This document shows positions 1 to 10,279 of a stretch of 64,000 bases of DNA, piece after piece. Position 1 is the first letter of the stretch. Each line of letters opens with the position of its first letter. The position numbers and the translations under genes are program-made. The DNA comes from SZUA-36 sp963727635 (GTDB lineage Bacteria > Pseudomonadota > Gammaproteobacteria > Xanthomonadales > SZUA-36), in NCBI GenBank assembly GCA_963727635.1, contig CAVSHP010000024.1, positions 1-64,000 of the forward strand. The letters run 5' to 3'. The notes beneath the pieces are model-generated. The model was not told the DNA's origin, did not search any database, and saw only the letters and a list, made by a program, of their open reading frames with translations.

Positions 1-44
1 GAATAAACTGTTACCTATGTGCCCGGTATACACCGGTAAAAAAA

Positions 45-121
45 TGGTGGGCCCACCAGGACTTGAACCTGGGACCGATCGATTATGAGTCGAGTGCTCT
101 AACCAACTGAGCTATGGGCCC
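45..121 (-). tRNA. tRNA with CAU anticodon (probably tRNA-Ile2, else elongator tRNA-Met)
   Basis: The 77-nt cloverleaf is complete on the minus strand: a 7-bp acceptor stem beginning GGGCCCA, D arm GCTC/GAGC, anticodon loop CTCATAA (anticodon CAU), T arm CCAGG/CCTGG around TTCAAGT, and an encoded 3' CCA. The anticodon arm CGACTCATAATCG and the T-loop sequence resemble bacterial tRNA-Ile2, whose C34 is modified to lysidine by TilS to read AUA. Elongator tRNA-Met has the same anticodon, so the identity cannot be settled by eye. It lacks the unpaired first base of initiator tRNA. Confidence 0.93.
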
Positions 122-205
122 GTTTTGATGCGGGTTGCAATTGTACCTTCCGCGGGTGGCGACTGAGAAGTGGTTTGGATAAAAAACTGGGCATTATCTC
201 AGTCG

Positions 206-478
206 CTATACTTCCCCAGCGTCTTCCTGGGCTTCTTTCTCGGCCTTTTTGCGCTCCTGGATATATTCCAGGTTACGCCGGTACATCATCACTACCTTGT
301 CAACGCCGGAGGGTTGCAGGCCGCCGCTATTGCCGGCCGTGATAAAGGTCGCGTAGATGCCGGATGCCGCCATCAGCGCGGCGCTCACCAGTTGCGGGCT
401 GTGACCCTGGTTCTTCAGTTCATTGGCAAGGTCAATGAACCTGCGGGTACATTCGTCATGACTTTCTCTGTCGCTCAC
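206..478 (-). CDS. Small conserved hypothetical protein (DUF3144-like)
   Basis: A protein of about 90 residues, helical and without signal peptide or membrane segment. The start chosen is a GTG preceded by GAAGGA at good spacing; a TTG 12 codons upstream is the alternative. The core has the pattern FIDLANEL, then SAALMAASGIYATF, GNSGGL and a C-terminal YRRNLEYIQERKK helix rich in charge. The FIDLAN opening and small size recall the DUF3144 family of gammaproteobacterial proteins, but the match is from memory and no function is known for that family. It is transcribed in the same direction as the tRNA and the carboxypeptidase gene. Confidence 0.6.
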   Translation of the reverse strand: MSDRESHDECTRRFIDLANELKNQGHSPQLVSAALMAASGIYATFITAGNSGGLQPSGVDKVVMMYRRNLEYIQERKKAEKEAQEDAGEV

Positions 479-541
479 CGATTGGGTTCCTTCGATTCTG
501 TAAGACGGCGGCAATTATAATGGGTTTTGCCGGCGGTTGTC

Positions 542-3112
542 TTACTGGCAGTCGAGTTGATCGATGCTGGTCAGGCGCACGACATTCAGCGTTCCGGAAC
601 CAAAGCCCGCTTCGCTACTCGTGTAGGTCGCGGTGCCGGCATCGCAGGTCAGGTCCAGTTCCAGTGTGCCCCAGGGTTTGTGTTCCACCAGGGACGGGTC
701 AAAATCCGGCCCGAATATGCCACCGCTGGTGGTCATCATGTTGTCGAATACCAGCTTGCCTTCGCGGATTTCACCGAGACCGTAGAACCAGCGCCGGTTG
801 CCTTGCGGGTCGTAGCTGAACCAGTAGACGACCGCCCGGCCATCGATCAGAACTTCGACGTTGTAGCCCTCGCCGCTGTGTGTCGGGTCGTACCAGGAAC
901 CACTCAGGACACCCTCCGGGCGCTCCGGTGGCAGTATTGGACTGCCACAGTCGACACCCATCAGGCGGGTGAGACGGTAGAGGTGCATACGGCCGTGTTG
1001 CGTGCCGATGCGGTAGCTCATGTCACCCTCGTCACAATCCGACCAGATGAAACTGGCCGAACCCACCGACTCCTCGGTAATCTTTGCAGGATCGAAGCCG
1101 GGACCGAATTCGCCACCGGATACCCGCAGCACGCTCGGGAATTCGATGCGGTTGCCGTGTACCTCGCCGATGGCGATGTACCAGTCCTGTTGGCCATTTT
1201 CATCATAGGTAAACCAGTACACACCTGCGCGGTTATTGGCCAGCAATTCGAGCAAAAAGCCCTCGCCACTGTGTTTCGGGTCGTACCAGGCAGAGCTGAT
1301 GCCGGGTTCCAGCACGAAGGGCGGCGGTAATTGCTCGTTGGTCACCTGGAAAGAGATCGTCGCGTCGGTGCCGCCGATGTCGCCCTCGGTGCCGGAGGTG
1401 TTTTCATAGCCTTTCCAGACGCCGTCCACCCAGTCGGGGACCGTTGCCGGGTTGGCGTCGGTCTGCATGCCGGTCATATCGGTGGTGTGCAGCGCCAGTG
1501 TCGCGTCCTGCACACCGGTGACGAGAGCGAGGTTCTGCTCGTCGGCGGGGAATGTGAATGTCATCTTCAGCGCGTCATCCCGGTAGTTCATATAACCATC
1601 CGGTGCGCCACCGGCCTGATCGAGCCAGGTGGCGGATACGATGCTGGTGGTCATGGCCGTAGCGTTCGTCAGCACGTCGGCCTCGAGGTCGAGGGTGCTT
1701 GCAGACTGACCGGGGAAGGGCACGACCTGGCCGTCCTCGCGCCAGCGCATGGGCTTGTCAAAGGACAACCAGGCGTCATAACTGTGGTCCAGTTGCAGGG
1801 CTTGCAACTGCTTGGCGTACAGCGAGCGGGTCTGGTTGTCGACGGTATCCCATTCGGATTCAAATACCACGGCGCCGGTTTCGCTGTCGATTATACGCAG
1901 GGCATGAATCGACGGCGGACCTGCCTGGCGGTAATAGACGGCCGCAAATGACTGGGCGATTTGTTCCCGTACCCTGCGGATCTCGGATTCGGGCAGGATG
2001 AAACCATCATGGCCGTTTTCACCCGTACCACCGTAATCCGTACCACCGTTTATGCCCGGTTCGACTTCCAGACCCCAGGCAGGTATCTGGTAGTTGTAAG
2101 TGAAGTACTCGTCGGTCGATCCTATGCCTTGTAAATACGGCGTCTGGAATAAACTGGAGAAGACATACCACTTGCCGGCGGGGAATGCGCGATGGTGATT
2201 GGTAAACACACCCTGGATCCGTTCTGTTTCACGCGCGAGTCGGTAATTGGTGGTGCGCAGCCAGTAACTGTTTATGCCAAAAGAATGTACGTCCGTGTAA
2301 GCGCGCAGACGCTCGATCGGACCGAGGTGACCTGCCGCATCCAGCGCCTGTATTTCAGGTTCAGAGGCGGGCGCTGCACCATGGTGGACAAGCGACTGTG
2401 GATTGGATGATGAGCGGTTCGGGTTGGTCGCCCAGTAGGGGGCATTGTTGCGGTTCAGATCCACCCCGTTCAGATGGTCGATGGTGGTGTACAGGTCCTC
2501 GTCGGCATTGAGCATGTTCTTGCGCCGCATACGGCCGTCACGGGGTGAGAAGTCCGGATCATCCGGATCGGTTTTCAGGTAGTTGAGTGTCGGATAACGC
2601 TGGGTCTGCAGAAATCCATCGATATTCAGCGACGGGATCACGATCATGTTGACGTTGTCGCGCAGGTAATCGTACAGGTGGTGGTCGGATTCGTGCGTGG
2701 CGATCAACTCGAGGATACCGGTGACGACTTCCGGTGTCTGCCATTCACGTGCGTGAATACCACCGTTGGTCAGCGTCGCCGGCTCGGGTAGTCCATCGAC
2801 GGTTAACAGGTCGTCATCACCCAGCCGGTAGGCCCAGATGATGCGGCCATGGTGGGTCAGCCCCACCTGTTCCGGATGCACCCACGGGCGTGGTGGCCGC
2901 CAGGTCCTGGTGGCGCATGTGCAGACCGGCATAGGTTCTGAAACCGTCAAAGGGTTCGGGTGTATCCACCGGTATCGGCACCGGGTATCCCAGGGCGATC
3001 TTGCTGCTGTCGGGGACAGGCTTGCTCTCCACCCATTCGGTCAGAACCTGGGCATTGAGCTGGCTGCTGGCGAACAGCAGGGCGGCGAACGCAATACGGG
3101 AAAGCGCTTCAT
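542..3112 (-). CDS. Secreted M14 zinc carboxypeptidase with two C-terminal repeat domains (two frameshifts)
   Basis: Predicted extracellular metallocarboxypeptidase. Zinc ligands are in GGIHAREWQTPE and DVHSFG, the substrate-binding Asn-Arg in GVDLNRNNAPYW, and the catalytic Glu in GLEVEPG. The C-terminal 250 residues hold two copies of a roughly 120-residue beta-rich module opening with WYDP(K/T)HSGEG and containing (V/S)YWF(T/S)YD and GG(E/I)FGP. The start ATG overlaps the TGA of the upstream gene (ATGA), so the two are co-transcribed. A signal peptide (MKRFP...LLFASSQLNA) is seen only if CCC near 3095 is read as CCCC. A second shift near 2885 (CCC read as CC) joins the N-terminal part to the catalytic domain. 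Both lie in short C runs, suggesting sequencing error. Full length would be about 855 residues. Confidence 0.82.
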
Positions 3113-4165
3113 GGTTGCGCCTCCCCGATCAGCTGTTCACGGTTGATATCCAGTGCCATCTGCGCGCGTCGCGCCGCCAGGGAGTCGCCGGCGGCGGTTT
3201 GCTGCAATATCTTGATCGTCTGCACATCGGGACTTTGAGCCAACGCCAGTGCCGCGGCGGAACCAAGCGCCGGGTCAGCGAGTTTTTCCACCAGCAGATC
3301 GCGTACCGCAAGCACGTGTTTCAAGCGTGGCCACCAGGCGGCAATCGCCAGTGAAGCATTGCCGGCCGGGGCCTCAAATATCGCGTAATTCAACAAGGTC
3401 CTCGATTTCTGCAGCCGGAAGACGTTTATCCAGTTGCCTGAGTGTCGCTGACAGACCCGCGCCGCCGCCGTTGACCAGCAGTTGCCGCACCGCGTAGCTG
3501 TCCGCGGTCATGACGGCCGTCACGCCGAGTACGGGTGTAAGCTCCGGCGACCGCTCAAATTTTGCCAGGGCCGCCTGCTGCACACCGGCAACATCGGCCA
3601 TATCAGCCTGCCGCAGGGTGTCAAGATAGCCGGACCGCTGGTTGCGGTCGGTAGTATCCATATAGGCGGAAACCAGTTCGGCGGGATCTGTCTTGATCAG
3701 TTCGATTGCACTGACGGCGGATTCGTTTCTTTGCCAGCCGTTTTCGACACCCGTAGCGGCAGCGCGAATATTGAACAGGGGCACGAGCGTAGCGCTGTGG
3801 TCCTCGTCGGCTACCAGTGTCTGGACCTGGTACTCAAGCAGGTGTTGCATCACCTCGGGCGCGATGGCGGTGCGTGGCAATTCCGCCAGCGAACGGGTGA
3901 ATTCAAAAAGCGCGGCTTCCCTGGCCGGCATCGGCCAGTCGTTGCGTGTTTCCAGTTGCTTCAGTTTTTCCAGGGTGGCGGCAGCATTGGCCAGTTCCGG
4001 CAGATTGGCAATTTCATAGACTGCCCTCTCGACATTGACGGAATTGACCGCGGCCATGGCATTGCCCCGGTCCCATTGCGTGGAAGCAGCGGGGTCCGCT
4101 GCCAGCGCTGCAGTTGCGAAAAGTCCTGGACAAAGAAGCAAGACTAAAACTAGAAGGGTTTTCAT
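3109..4165 (-). CDS. Periplasmic alpha-helical (HEAT-like) hypothetical protein, one frameshift
   Basis: Starts at ATG 4165 with a clear signal peptide (MKTLLVLVLLLCPGLFATAALA). The mature part of about 330 residues is made of short helices with repeated Ala/Leu patterns such as LPELANAAATLEKLKQL and LGSAAALALAQSPDVQTIKIL, as in HEAT or ARM-like repeat proteins. No catalytic motif is visible. The frame changes near 3385-3395, between EIEDLVE and LNYAIFEAPAGN, with coherent protein on both sides. Its stop overlaps the start of the carboxypeptidase gene, which suggests a joint role in extracellular peptide processing, but this is only an inference from gene order. Confidence 0.62.
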
Positions 4166-4312
4166 ACGCTTTCCTGATGAAGCAATCATCATACGTAGTA
4201 TTCTACTTTTGCGCCAATGAGGGAAGTCATCTCGGCTTGCGCAGGCAACCCTACATCGGATTGCGGGCAGTGATTACACAGAGAAAAGAATGGGATAGAA
4301 AAGAACGGGGGT

Positions 4313-4705
4313 TCAGTCAGCCGGTTTTGTTTCCAGCAGCGCTTCGTATCCCGTGGCGTTGTATATATTGGTGTAGCCGTGGGCTTCCAGCGCCGTGATC
4401 GCCTTGCCGACCCGGTTGCCGCTGCGGCAGTAAAAAACCACCTGGCGTTGCTTGTCACTGCCGATGGCGGCGATAAGCGCGTCGGTCTGATCCCATTCAA
4501 TATTGAGCGCGCCGTCGATGTGCCCTTCAGAAAATTCCTGCTCAGAACGCACATCAACCAGCAGGGCGCCGCTTTCAATCATCGGCCAGGCCTGCCTTGC
4601 CGCTTCGGGATCGCCGCTGCCCGCCAGCACCGGATTGATTAACCAGATGGTCAGCACGACCACGAAGGCGTACATGAATTGCGTGTGTTTACGGTATTTG
4701 CTCAT
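4313..4705 (-). CDS. Membrane-anchored or periplasmic rhodanese-domain protein
   Basis: A 130-residue single-domain rhodanese (sulfurtransferase fold) with an N-terminal hydrophobic segment (FVVVLTIWLINPVLA) that acts as signal peptide or anchor. The active-site loop is CRSGNR, with the cysteine that carries persulfide in this family, and the domain begins at the LLVDVRSEQEFSEGHIDGA signature. This architecture is like periplasmic PspE/GlpE-type sulfurtransferases that move sulfane sulfur to thiols or cyanide. The physiological acceptor cannot be told from sequence. It lies between the HAD phosphatase and the HEAT-like protein genes on the same strand. Confidence 0.85.
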   Translation of the reverse strand: MSKYRKHTQFMYAFVVVLTIWLINPVLAGSGDPEAARQAWPMIESGALLVDVRSEQEFSEGHIDGALNIEWDQTDALIAAIGSDKQRQVVFYCRSGNRVGKAITALEAHGYTNIYNATGYEALLETKPAD

Positions 4706-4776
4706 GGCGAGGTTTGCTTCCTTCTTGTTTTTATTTTCCAGCCCTTATTCTATATACAGGTCTGGAATTTGCAAGA

Positions 4777-5457
4777 TCAGGATTTGCAGAAATTTTCCCG
4801 CACCAGGTTTGCACCCGCCTGTCTGAGTTGCGCTGCCCGCTGGCCGCTGGCGATACCGATAAATTCCCAGTTCAGCTCGCGGCTGGCCTGCAGGTCCCAG
4901 GCGCCGTCGCCGACATAGGTAAAGACCGTGTTTTCAACGACTTGCCGGCCAAGCGCCCTGCGCGCTGCAATTTGCATGATCTGCGTGCGGCTGATGGCGT
5001 CGTCCGAACTGGCCAACGACAGAGCAAAGCGGTCGAGACCTGAGAGTTTCAGCTTGAGAAGGGCGCTGTGCTCCCAGCCGCCGGTGGCGATGCCCGCAAT
5101 CACGTGGCCGCTTTCACGGGTGGCCGCCAGCCATTCGGTGACACCCGGCAAAGGACTGAAAAGCCCGGGTTGCTGGCTGAAGGCGGACTTGAGATGTTGG
5201 CCAAAAAGTCGCTTGATCTGCGCGGTCTCCTGCAAAGCTGGCGGCCGCCCCAGTTCACGGATACACCATTCCTGCAGTATGCCGCTGTCGGTCACGTGCT
5301 TGAAATCATGCAGATCCGGCAGGCGGTCACGTTCCCCAAAAAGCCCGAAAACGGCCTGCCAGTAGCACGCGTTGTCTATTTCGGCGGTCGGCATCAGGGT
5401 GCCGTCCAGGTCCAGGATATACACCCACTCTCCGCCATTTTCCCATTCCCACAACAT
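4777..5457 (-). CDS. HAD-superfamily hydrolase (phosphatase)
   Basis: A 226-residue haloacid-dehalogenase-fold hydrolase. Motif I is DLDGTL with the nucleophilic Asp, motif II is the ATGGWEHS stretch, and motif IV is YVGDGAWDL with the Mg-binding acidic pair. A helical cap lies between residues 30 and 100, typical of the subfamily I phosphatases (phosphoglycolate or sugar phosphatase-like). The ATG at 5457 is chosen because the domain begins 12 residues later; upstream residues in frame have no family resemblance. It is divergent from the metallo-beta-lactamase gene with only 43 bp between them. Substrate unknown. Confidence 0.85.
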   Translation of the reverse strand: MLWEWENGGEWVYILDLDGTLMPTAEIDNACYWQAVFGLFGERDRLPDLHDFKHVTDSGILQEWCIRELGRPPALQETAQIKRLFGQHLKSAFSQQPGLFSPLPGVTEWLAATRESGHVIAGIATGGWEHSALLKLKLSGLDRFALSLASSDDAISRTQIMQIAARRALGRQVVENTVFTYVGDGAWDLQASRELNWEFIGIASGQRAAQLRQAGANLVRENFCKS

Positions 5458-5500
5458 TGTGCTATGTTGCCCGAGACTGAACCAATACGGAAGATTCAAG

Positions 5501-6454
5501 ATGAGTTTGATTGATGGCATCAGTACCCGGGAATATACAGGCGGCGTGAACGTCATCGACGCGGCTTTTCACCGCGAACACATGGCCGCCTGTTACATGA
5601 TGGAAGCGGGGTCCGAGGTGGCCTTTATCGAGGTCGGCACCAATTCCAGCACACCGCGCCTGATGAAGGTGCTCGAGCACCGTGGCTGGAATCCCGGCGA
5701 TGTGCGCTACGTGATCGTCACGCATGTTCACCTCGATCACGCCGGTGGCGCCGGCAGCCTGATGCAGTTATTGCCCAATGCCACCTTGCTGGTACACCCT
5801 TACGCCGCACGCCACATGATCGATCCTGCCAAACTGGAAGCCGGCTCGCGGATGGTTTACGGCGATGAAATGTACGAAAAGATTTACGGTGTGTTGATAC
5901 CGGTTGATGAAAACCGGGTGCGCATCATGGAGGATGATACGAGCATTGACTTTGGCAACCGCCGATTGCGCTTCATCGATACACCGGGTCACGCCCGTCA
6001 CCATTTTTGTGTGCATGACAGCCTCACCAACGGCTGGTTTACCGGCGACACGTTCGGACTTTCATACCGCGAGTTTGACACCGAAAAAGGCGCCTTCCTG
6101 TTCCCCACCACCACACCGATACAATTTGATCCCGAATCGCTCAAAGCCTCGGTCAGGAGACTGGTTGAAGTCGAACCCGATTACATGTACCTGACGCATT
6201 ACGGCCGGGTCGATGACATTCCACGGCTTGCCGGGATGATGCTGGAGGGTATCGATGTCATGGTCGAAATTGCGCAACGCTACAAGGACGAATCGTTACG
6301 CCGGCAGAAAATCGAGAACGCGATGACCGACTGGTTGCTCGAGGGTCTGGAAAAACATGGTGTGACCCTTGGCAGGGACAGGTGCCTGGAATTGCTGGAA
6401 TCGGATATCAAGCTCAATGCCCAGGGTATCGAGTGCTGGCTGGACCGTGACTGA
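5501..6454 (+). CDS. Metallo-beta-lactamase-fold hydrolase
   Basis: A 317-residue MBL-fold protein. The dinuclear zinc motif is THVHLDHAGG (HxHxDH), with further metal ligands in DTPGHARHH and GDTFGLSY and a late histidine in LTHYGR. The N-terminal 210 residues form the MBL domain; about 90 residues of helical C-terminal extension follow. The family includes thioesterases, lactonases and flavodiiron-type hydrolases, and the sequence does not single out one. It is not a classical secreted beta-lactamase because no signal peptide is present. It runs convergently into the DNA glycosylase gene with a 6-bp gap. Confidence 0.85.
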   Translation: MSLIDGISTREYTGGVNVIDAAFHREHMAACYMMEAGSEVAFIEVGTNSSTPRLMKVLEHRGWNPGDVRYVIVTHVHLDHAGGAGSLMQLLPNATLLVHPYAARHMIDPAKLEAGSRMVYGDEMYEKIYGVLIPVDENRVRIMEDDTSIDFGNRRLRFIDTPGHARHHFCVHDSLTNGWFTGDTFGLSYREFDTEKGAFLFPTTTPIQFDPESLKASVRRLVEVEPDYMYLTHYGRVDDIPRLAGMMLEGIDVMVEIAQRYKDESLRRQKIENAMTDWLLEGLEKHGVTLGRDRCLELLESDIKLNAQGIECWLDRD

Positions 6455-6460
6455 CGAGGG

Positions 6461-6964
6461 CTAGACGCGCTTCAATACCGCCCACGCCTCGAGCTTGGCG
6501 GCATAACTCTTGCCGGCGTTGGCCGGACTGGTGGATGGCAGCACGTGGTGCTCAAGGTGGGTAGTCAGACCCGGTTTCACCCGTTTCAGAAACAGCCCGG
6601 CCGCCTTCTGTCCATTGAAATACACGTGGCTGATATGCGGGTGTCGTTTAAAAAACCGGTTGAAGTCATTGGTTTCCATACCCTCATCGAGGATGGCCGA
6701 ATCGAGACTGCCCGGACGGACGCAGGCCTGGATGACATCCCACAGGGCGATGTGGTTTTCATTCAGTAGCAACAGACGTGACGGGTAGTCGAGTTGCGGG
6801 CCCGCGCCAAACAGCTCACCCATGATTTTCCAGAATGCATTGCGTGGAAACGCGTAATACTGGGCCGCTTCAAGCGAGGCCACACTCGGCATTGAACCGA
6901 GAATCAATATACGTGCATCCGCTCTTGCGACCGGGGCGAATCCCTGCGATTTCCTCATCTGCAT
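6461..6964 (-). CDS. Hypoxanthine/uracil-DNA glycosylase (UDG superfamily, HDG type)
   Basis: About 167 residues from ATG 6964 (a second ATG two codons later is possible). The first motif RILILGSMPSVASL and the C-terminal LPSTSPANA are the two active-site loops of the UDG fold as found in family 6 DNA-deoxyinosine glycosylases; the FPRNAFWKIMGELFG stretch is also characteristic. Such enzymes remove hypoxanthine from deaminated adenine in DNA as the first step of base-excision repair in the cytoplasm. The gene is alone in its strand here, with a divergent hypothetical gene upstream. Confidence 0.82.
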   Translation of the reverse strand: MQMRKSQGFAPVARADARILILGSMPSVASLEAAQYYAFPRNAFWKIMGELFGAGPQLDYPSRLLLLNENHIALWDVIQACVRPGSLDSAILDEGMETNDFNRFFKRHPHISHVYFNGQKAAGLFLKRVKPGLTTHLEHHVLPSTSPANAGKSYAAKLEAWAVLKRV

Positions 6965-7085
6965 AACATTAGCATAGAGTGGCTGACGATGGCGCAACCC
7001 GTCCCGGGTGCAAAGTGGCAATCAGCGGCAGGCTGAAAATGCTGGCAATTACGCTACACTACACCGGTCCAAGCGGAGCCAGAAC

Positions 7086-7505
7086 ATGAGTGAACCCAAG
7101 CCGTCAAAACGCAGCGCGCTGTTTCGCGAAGCCGTCGTATTCCAGCTCAAATTGATGGCGGATGGTCTTCGCGACCTGGTATTGCTGCCGGTTTCGTTGA
7201 TCGCAACAGTGATCGGGCTTCTGCGCGGCGGTGACGAACCCGAGCGGGAATTTAACCGGGTTCTGCAGGCCGGCCGCGACACCGAGGAATGGATCAACCT
7301 GTTCGGTCAGCATGACAGCCGGGAAAGCGCCAACGCCACCGCATCGATCGACGCACTTTTTGCCAAGGTCGAGGCGACGCTGAAAAAACAATACCTCGCC
7401 GCGGGAACCAGCGCGAAAGCACAGGCCGAGATCGACGAGGCCCTGCAGGCGGCGCACGATAAAGCAAAACAGGAACAGTCTGACCAGGAACAGTCTGGCG
7501 ATTAA
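7086..7505 (+). CDS. Conserved hypothetical membrane-associated protein
   Basis: 139 residues from ATG 7086. One hydrophobic helix (LVLLPVSLIATVIGLL) near residues 33-50 is followed by a charged segment with a GDEPEREFNRVLQAGRDTEEWINLFG pattern and a helical, Glu/Lys-rich tail ending in a low-complexity QEQSDQEQSGD. A basic N-terminus suggests the inner membrane with the tail in the cytoplasm. I do not recognise a named family. The downstream CBS gene is convergent. Confidence 0.65.
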   Translation: MSEPKPSKRSALFREAVVFQLKLMADGLRDLVLLPVSLIATVIGLLRGGDEPEREFNRVLQAGRDTEEWINLFGQHDSRESANATASIDALFAKVEATLKKQYLAAGTSAKAQAEIDEALQAAHDKAKQEQSDQEQSGD

Positions 7506-7539
7506 TCGACAGGCGGGGGTTGCGGGCAGGGGTCAGAAA

Positions 7540-7974
7540 TCAATAGGTGCCGGTAATGTACTCGCTCAGTTTCTCGACTTCGTGTTGTTTTTCATCCAGC
7601 ATTTTTTTCACCAGGTCACCGATCGACACGATACCGAGCAGCTCACCGGCTTTCACCACCGGTAAATGGCGGCAGTGGCAGGTTGTCATGGTTTCCATGC
7701 AATGTTGTACGCTGTCATCAGGATCGGCCGAAATGACGGGTGTGGTCATGACCTCACCGACCCTGGTCTCCTTTGATGAACGTGACTGGAGGGCAATTTT
7801 CTGCAGGTAATCACGCTCGGTAAAAATGCCGGCGATGGTGTCGTCTTTTTGCACGAGCACGGCGCCGATGTTGACCTGCGCCATTAAACTGATTGCGTCG
7901 AAAACGCTTTCATCGACATCGACGGACAGCACCATTGCGCCTTTATTTTCCAGTATTTCAGAGACTTTTGACAT
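7540..7974 (-). CDS. Tandem CBS-domain protein
   Basis: 144 residues made of two CBS motifs (roughly residues 10-65 and 72-128) with the usual GIFTERDYLQKI and GIVSIGDLVKKML ends of each repeat. Paired CBS domains bind adenosyl nucleotides (AMP, ATP, SAM) and sense energy status, acting alone or on partners. The Cys/His string TTCHCRHLPVV in the second repeat is a little unusual. It lies upstream of, and in the same direction as, a small membrane protein, facing a hypothetical gene. Confidence 0.88.
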   Translation of the reverse strand: MSKVSEILENKGAMVLSVDVDESVFDAISLMAQVNIGAVLVQKDDTIAGIFTERDYLQKIALQSRSSKETRVGEVMTTPVISADPDDSVQHCMETMTTCHCRHLPVVKAGELLGIVSIGDLVKKMLDEKQHEVEKLSEYITGTY

Positions 7975-7993
7975 GACATTTAACCGAGGTTGA

Positions 7994-8347
7994 CTATTGT
8001 AATAAGTCTAGTCGGTAATCCTGAGTTTTCAACGTCGATTTATAAATTACTGGTCTTGCTCGCGCTCCTGAACGGATATCACCGGTGTATTCGGCGTCAA
8101 TGGCATCCTTGCTTTGGGGGCGGGTTTCCGCACCGCTGCTGAAGTCCACACCGCTTTTGCGCAGCTGGTGCTTGATCCAGAGTACGCGCAACCACAGCGC
8201 GAGACCGGCAATCACAGCGACACCGGCGACCACCAGGAGCGTGGCGGTTCCGATGATCAAAGCGCCCGCGAGGACAAAAGCACCGATGATCGCAGCGATG
8301 ATCCTGGTCAGGGGGTTACCCGGTGGAGGGCTGATGTAATAAGGCAT
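7994..8347 (-). CDS. Small inner-membrane protein of unknown function
   Basis: 117 residues with two adjacent hydrophobic segments between about residues 13 and 56, including IIAAIIGAFVLAGALIIGTA, followed by a short basic soluble tail. No motif that I recognise. It lies between the CBS-domain gene and the SLC13 transporter on the same strand, with 19 bp to the former, so it may share a transcript with them. Confidence 0.6.
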   Translation of the reverse strand: MPYYISPPPGNPLTRIIAAIIGAFVLAGALIIGTATLLVVAGVAVIAGLALWLRVLWIKHQLRKSGVDFSSGAETRPQSKDAIDAEYTGDIRSGARARPVIYKSTLKTQDYRLDLLQ

Positions 8348-8420
8348 GCTTTTTCATATTGGGCCAGCGCTGCTGAATGACAAGCCGGGGAGCCCGACAC
8401 GGACCAAACGCGGACTGAAA

Positions 8421-10230
8421 TCAGAAAACCAGGTTTACGGCGGTCAGCATCACCACCAGGAAAATCACCGTCATACCGCCCCCCACGCGCACAAAATCGG
8501 CCACCCGGTAGCCACCGGGGCCGATGATCAGGGCATTGACCTGGTGAGTGGGCAGGATGAAGGAATTGGAAGTCGACAGGGCAACGATCAGGGCATACAT
8601 GGTCGGGTTGGCGCCGGTCGCCAGTGCAATACTGATCGCGATGGGCACCAGGATGGTGGTCGCGCCAACATTCGACATGACCAGGGTGAATACCGTGGCC
8701 AGCACCGCGATCATGATCTGAACCGCGATGTCGGGCAGACCGCCGAGCAGCACCATGGCCTGCTGCGCGATCCACGCGGCGGTGCCGGTCAATTCCATGG
8801 CGAGGCCAATGGGGATCAGGCTGGCGACCAGGAAGACCGTTTTCCAGCTGACCGAGCCATAGGCTTCATCGATGCTCAGAACGCTGGTCAGTATCATGCC
8901 GAGCGCACCGACCAGCAGGGCCATGGACAGGCGGAAATCGGTGAACATGATCATGCCGATGGAAAGTGCGAAAAAAAACAGTGCATAGCCGACTTTTTGA
9001 GGCCGCTGTTCATCCTTGGGTATGTCGGTTGCGACGATGAAATTCCGTTCGGTCTGCAGTTCGGAAAGATCGCGCCAGGTACTGTGGCTGACCAGGCAAT
9101 CACCGGCCTCCAGCACCAGTGTCGCGGATATGTTCGCTGATGATGTTGCCGCGCCGGTTGACGGCCAGCACGCTGATGCCATAACGCTTGCGCAAACGCG
9201 CCTCACCGATGGACTGGCCGATCAGCTTGGATCCGGGCGGGATGACGATTTCGGAAATGCCCGCACGGCTGGGGTTGAAAAGACCGCCGAAGGTTTTGAC
9301 GCGGGGTTGCAGCCGGCAGTGATTATCCAGCGCGAATTGACCGACCACGTCACGGCTGCCCATGACACCGAGAATGGTGCCGACCCAGATCATTTCGTCG
9401 GCGGGCGGCGCCATGCGCGGCTCGTCGGTGTTGCGGATGGCCAGCAGACGCGGGATACCTTCGAGTTTTTCAGCGTCACCGACCTGCATGCCGACCAGCG
9501 GGCTATCCACCGTGACCAGCAGTTCATATACGTCGCCTTCGATTCCATAGGTGTCGGCAAAATAGGTCTTGGTGCGGGCGGGTACACCGGAAGATTCAAT
9601 CTTGTTGTCCGGCAATAACAGCTTGCCGAAGACCAGGAAATAGACGATGCCGGTGGCCAGCAATGACAGCCCGACCGGCGCCACGTCGAACAATTCAAAC
9701 TGGCCCAGTGTTTCGGCGCCGGGTGGCAGGGACGCATTGGAAGCGGTTATCAGGTCGTTCAGCAGGATCAACGGTGAGGAACCGACCATCGTTATGGTTC
9801 CGCCGAGGATGGCGCAGAAACCCATCGGCATCAGCAGGCGGGACAGCGGAATCTCGGTGCGTGCCGAGATGCGGGAGACCACCGGCAAAAACAGGGCGGT
9901 GGCGCCGACGTTTTGCATCAGGCTTGAAATCCCGCCAACGGTGCCGGAAATCAGCGGGATGATCCGGTTGGCGGTTCTGCCGCCGAGACGCAATATAAAC
10001 GCGGCAATGACCGTCATCACACCTGTCCTGTCCAGCCCGGCCCCGAGGATCATGACGGCGATGATCGAAATGACGGCGTTGGAAGCAAAGCCATTGAACA
10101 ACTGGTCTGAAGGAACCAGGCCCAACAGACCGAGCAGCACCATGACCGACAGTGCCACGACATCGACCCTGACGACTTCAAATACAAACAATCCGATGGT
10201 GATAACCAGCACGGCCAACACCAGCATCAT
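8421..10230 (-). CDS. SLC13/DASS-family anion or dicarboxylate transporter with RCK_C domains (one frameshift)
   Basis: About 600 residues. Two blocks of transmembrane helices flank a soluble central region. The first block has LMQNVGATALFLPVV and the second VMSNVGATTILVPIAI, the duplicated signature of the divalent anion:sodium symporter fold. The central region holds two TrkA-C (RCK_C) regulatory modules (IEGDVYELLVTVDSPLVGM and AGISEIVIPPGSKLIG). Such proteins carry sulfate, dicarboxylates or similar anions, usually with sodium. Start: ATG 10230 (ATGATG), directly before the first helix. The frame breaks near 9115-9130, between RGNIISEHIRDT and LVLEAGDCLVSHS, with conserved sequence on both sides. 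Confidence 0.82.
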
Positions 10231-10279
10231 GTCGACTGTGAGTGTCAGGCCGGTTTCCAGGTTAGCTATCCTAACCCGC

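Noticed and set aside
3109..3112. Programmed frameshift in the carboxypeptidase
   Set aside because: The break is in a plain C run without slippery heptamer or downstream structure, and similar breaks occur in many unrelated genes of the window.
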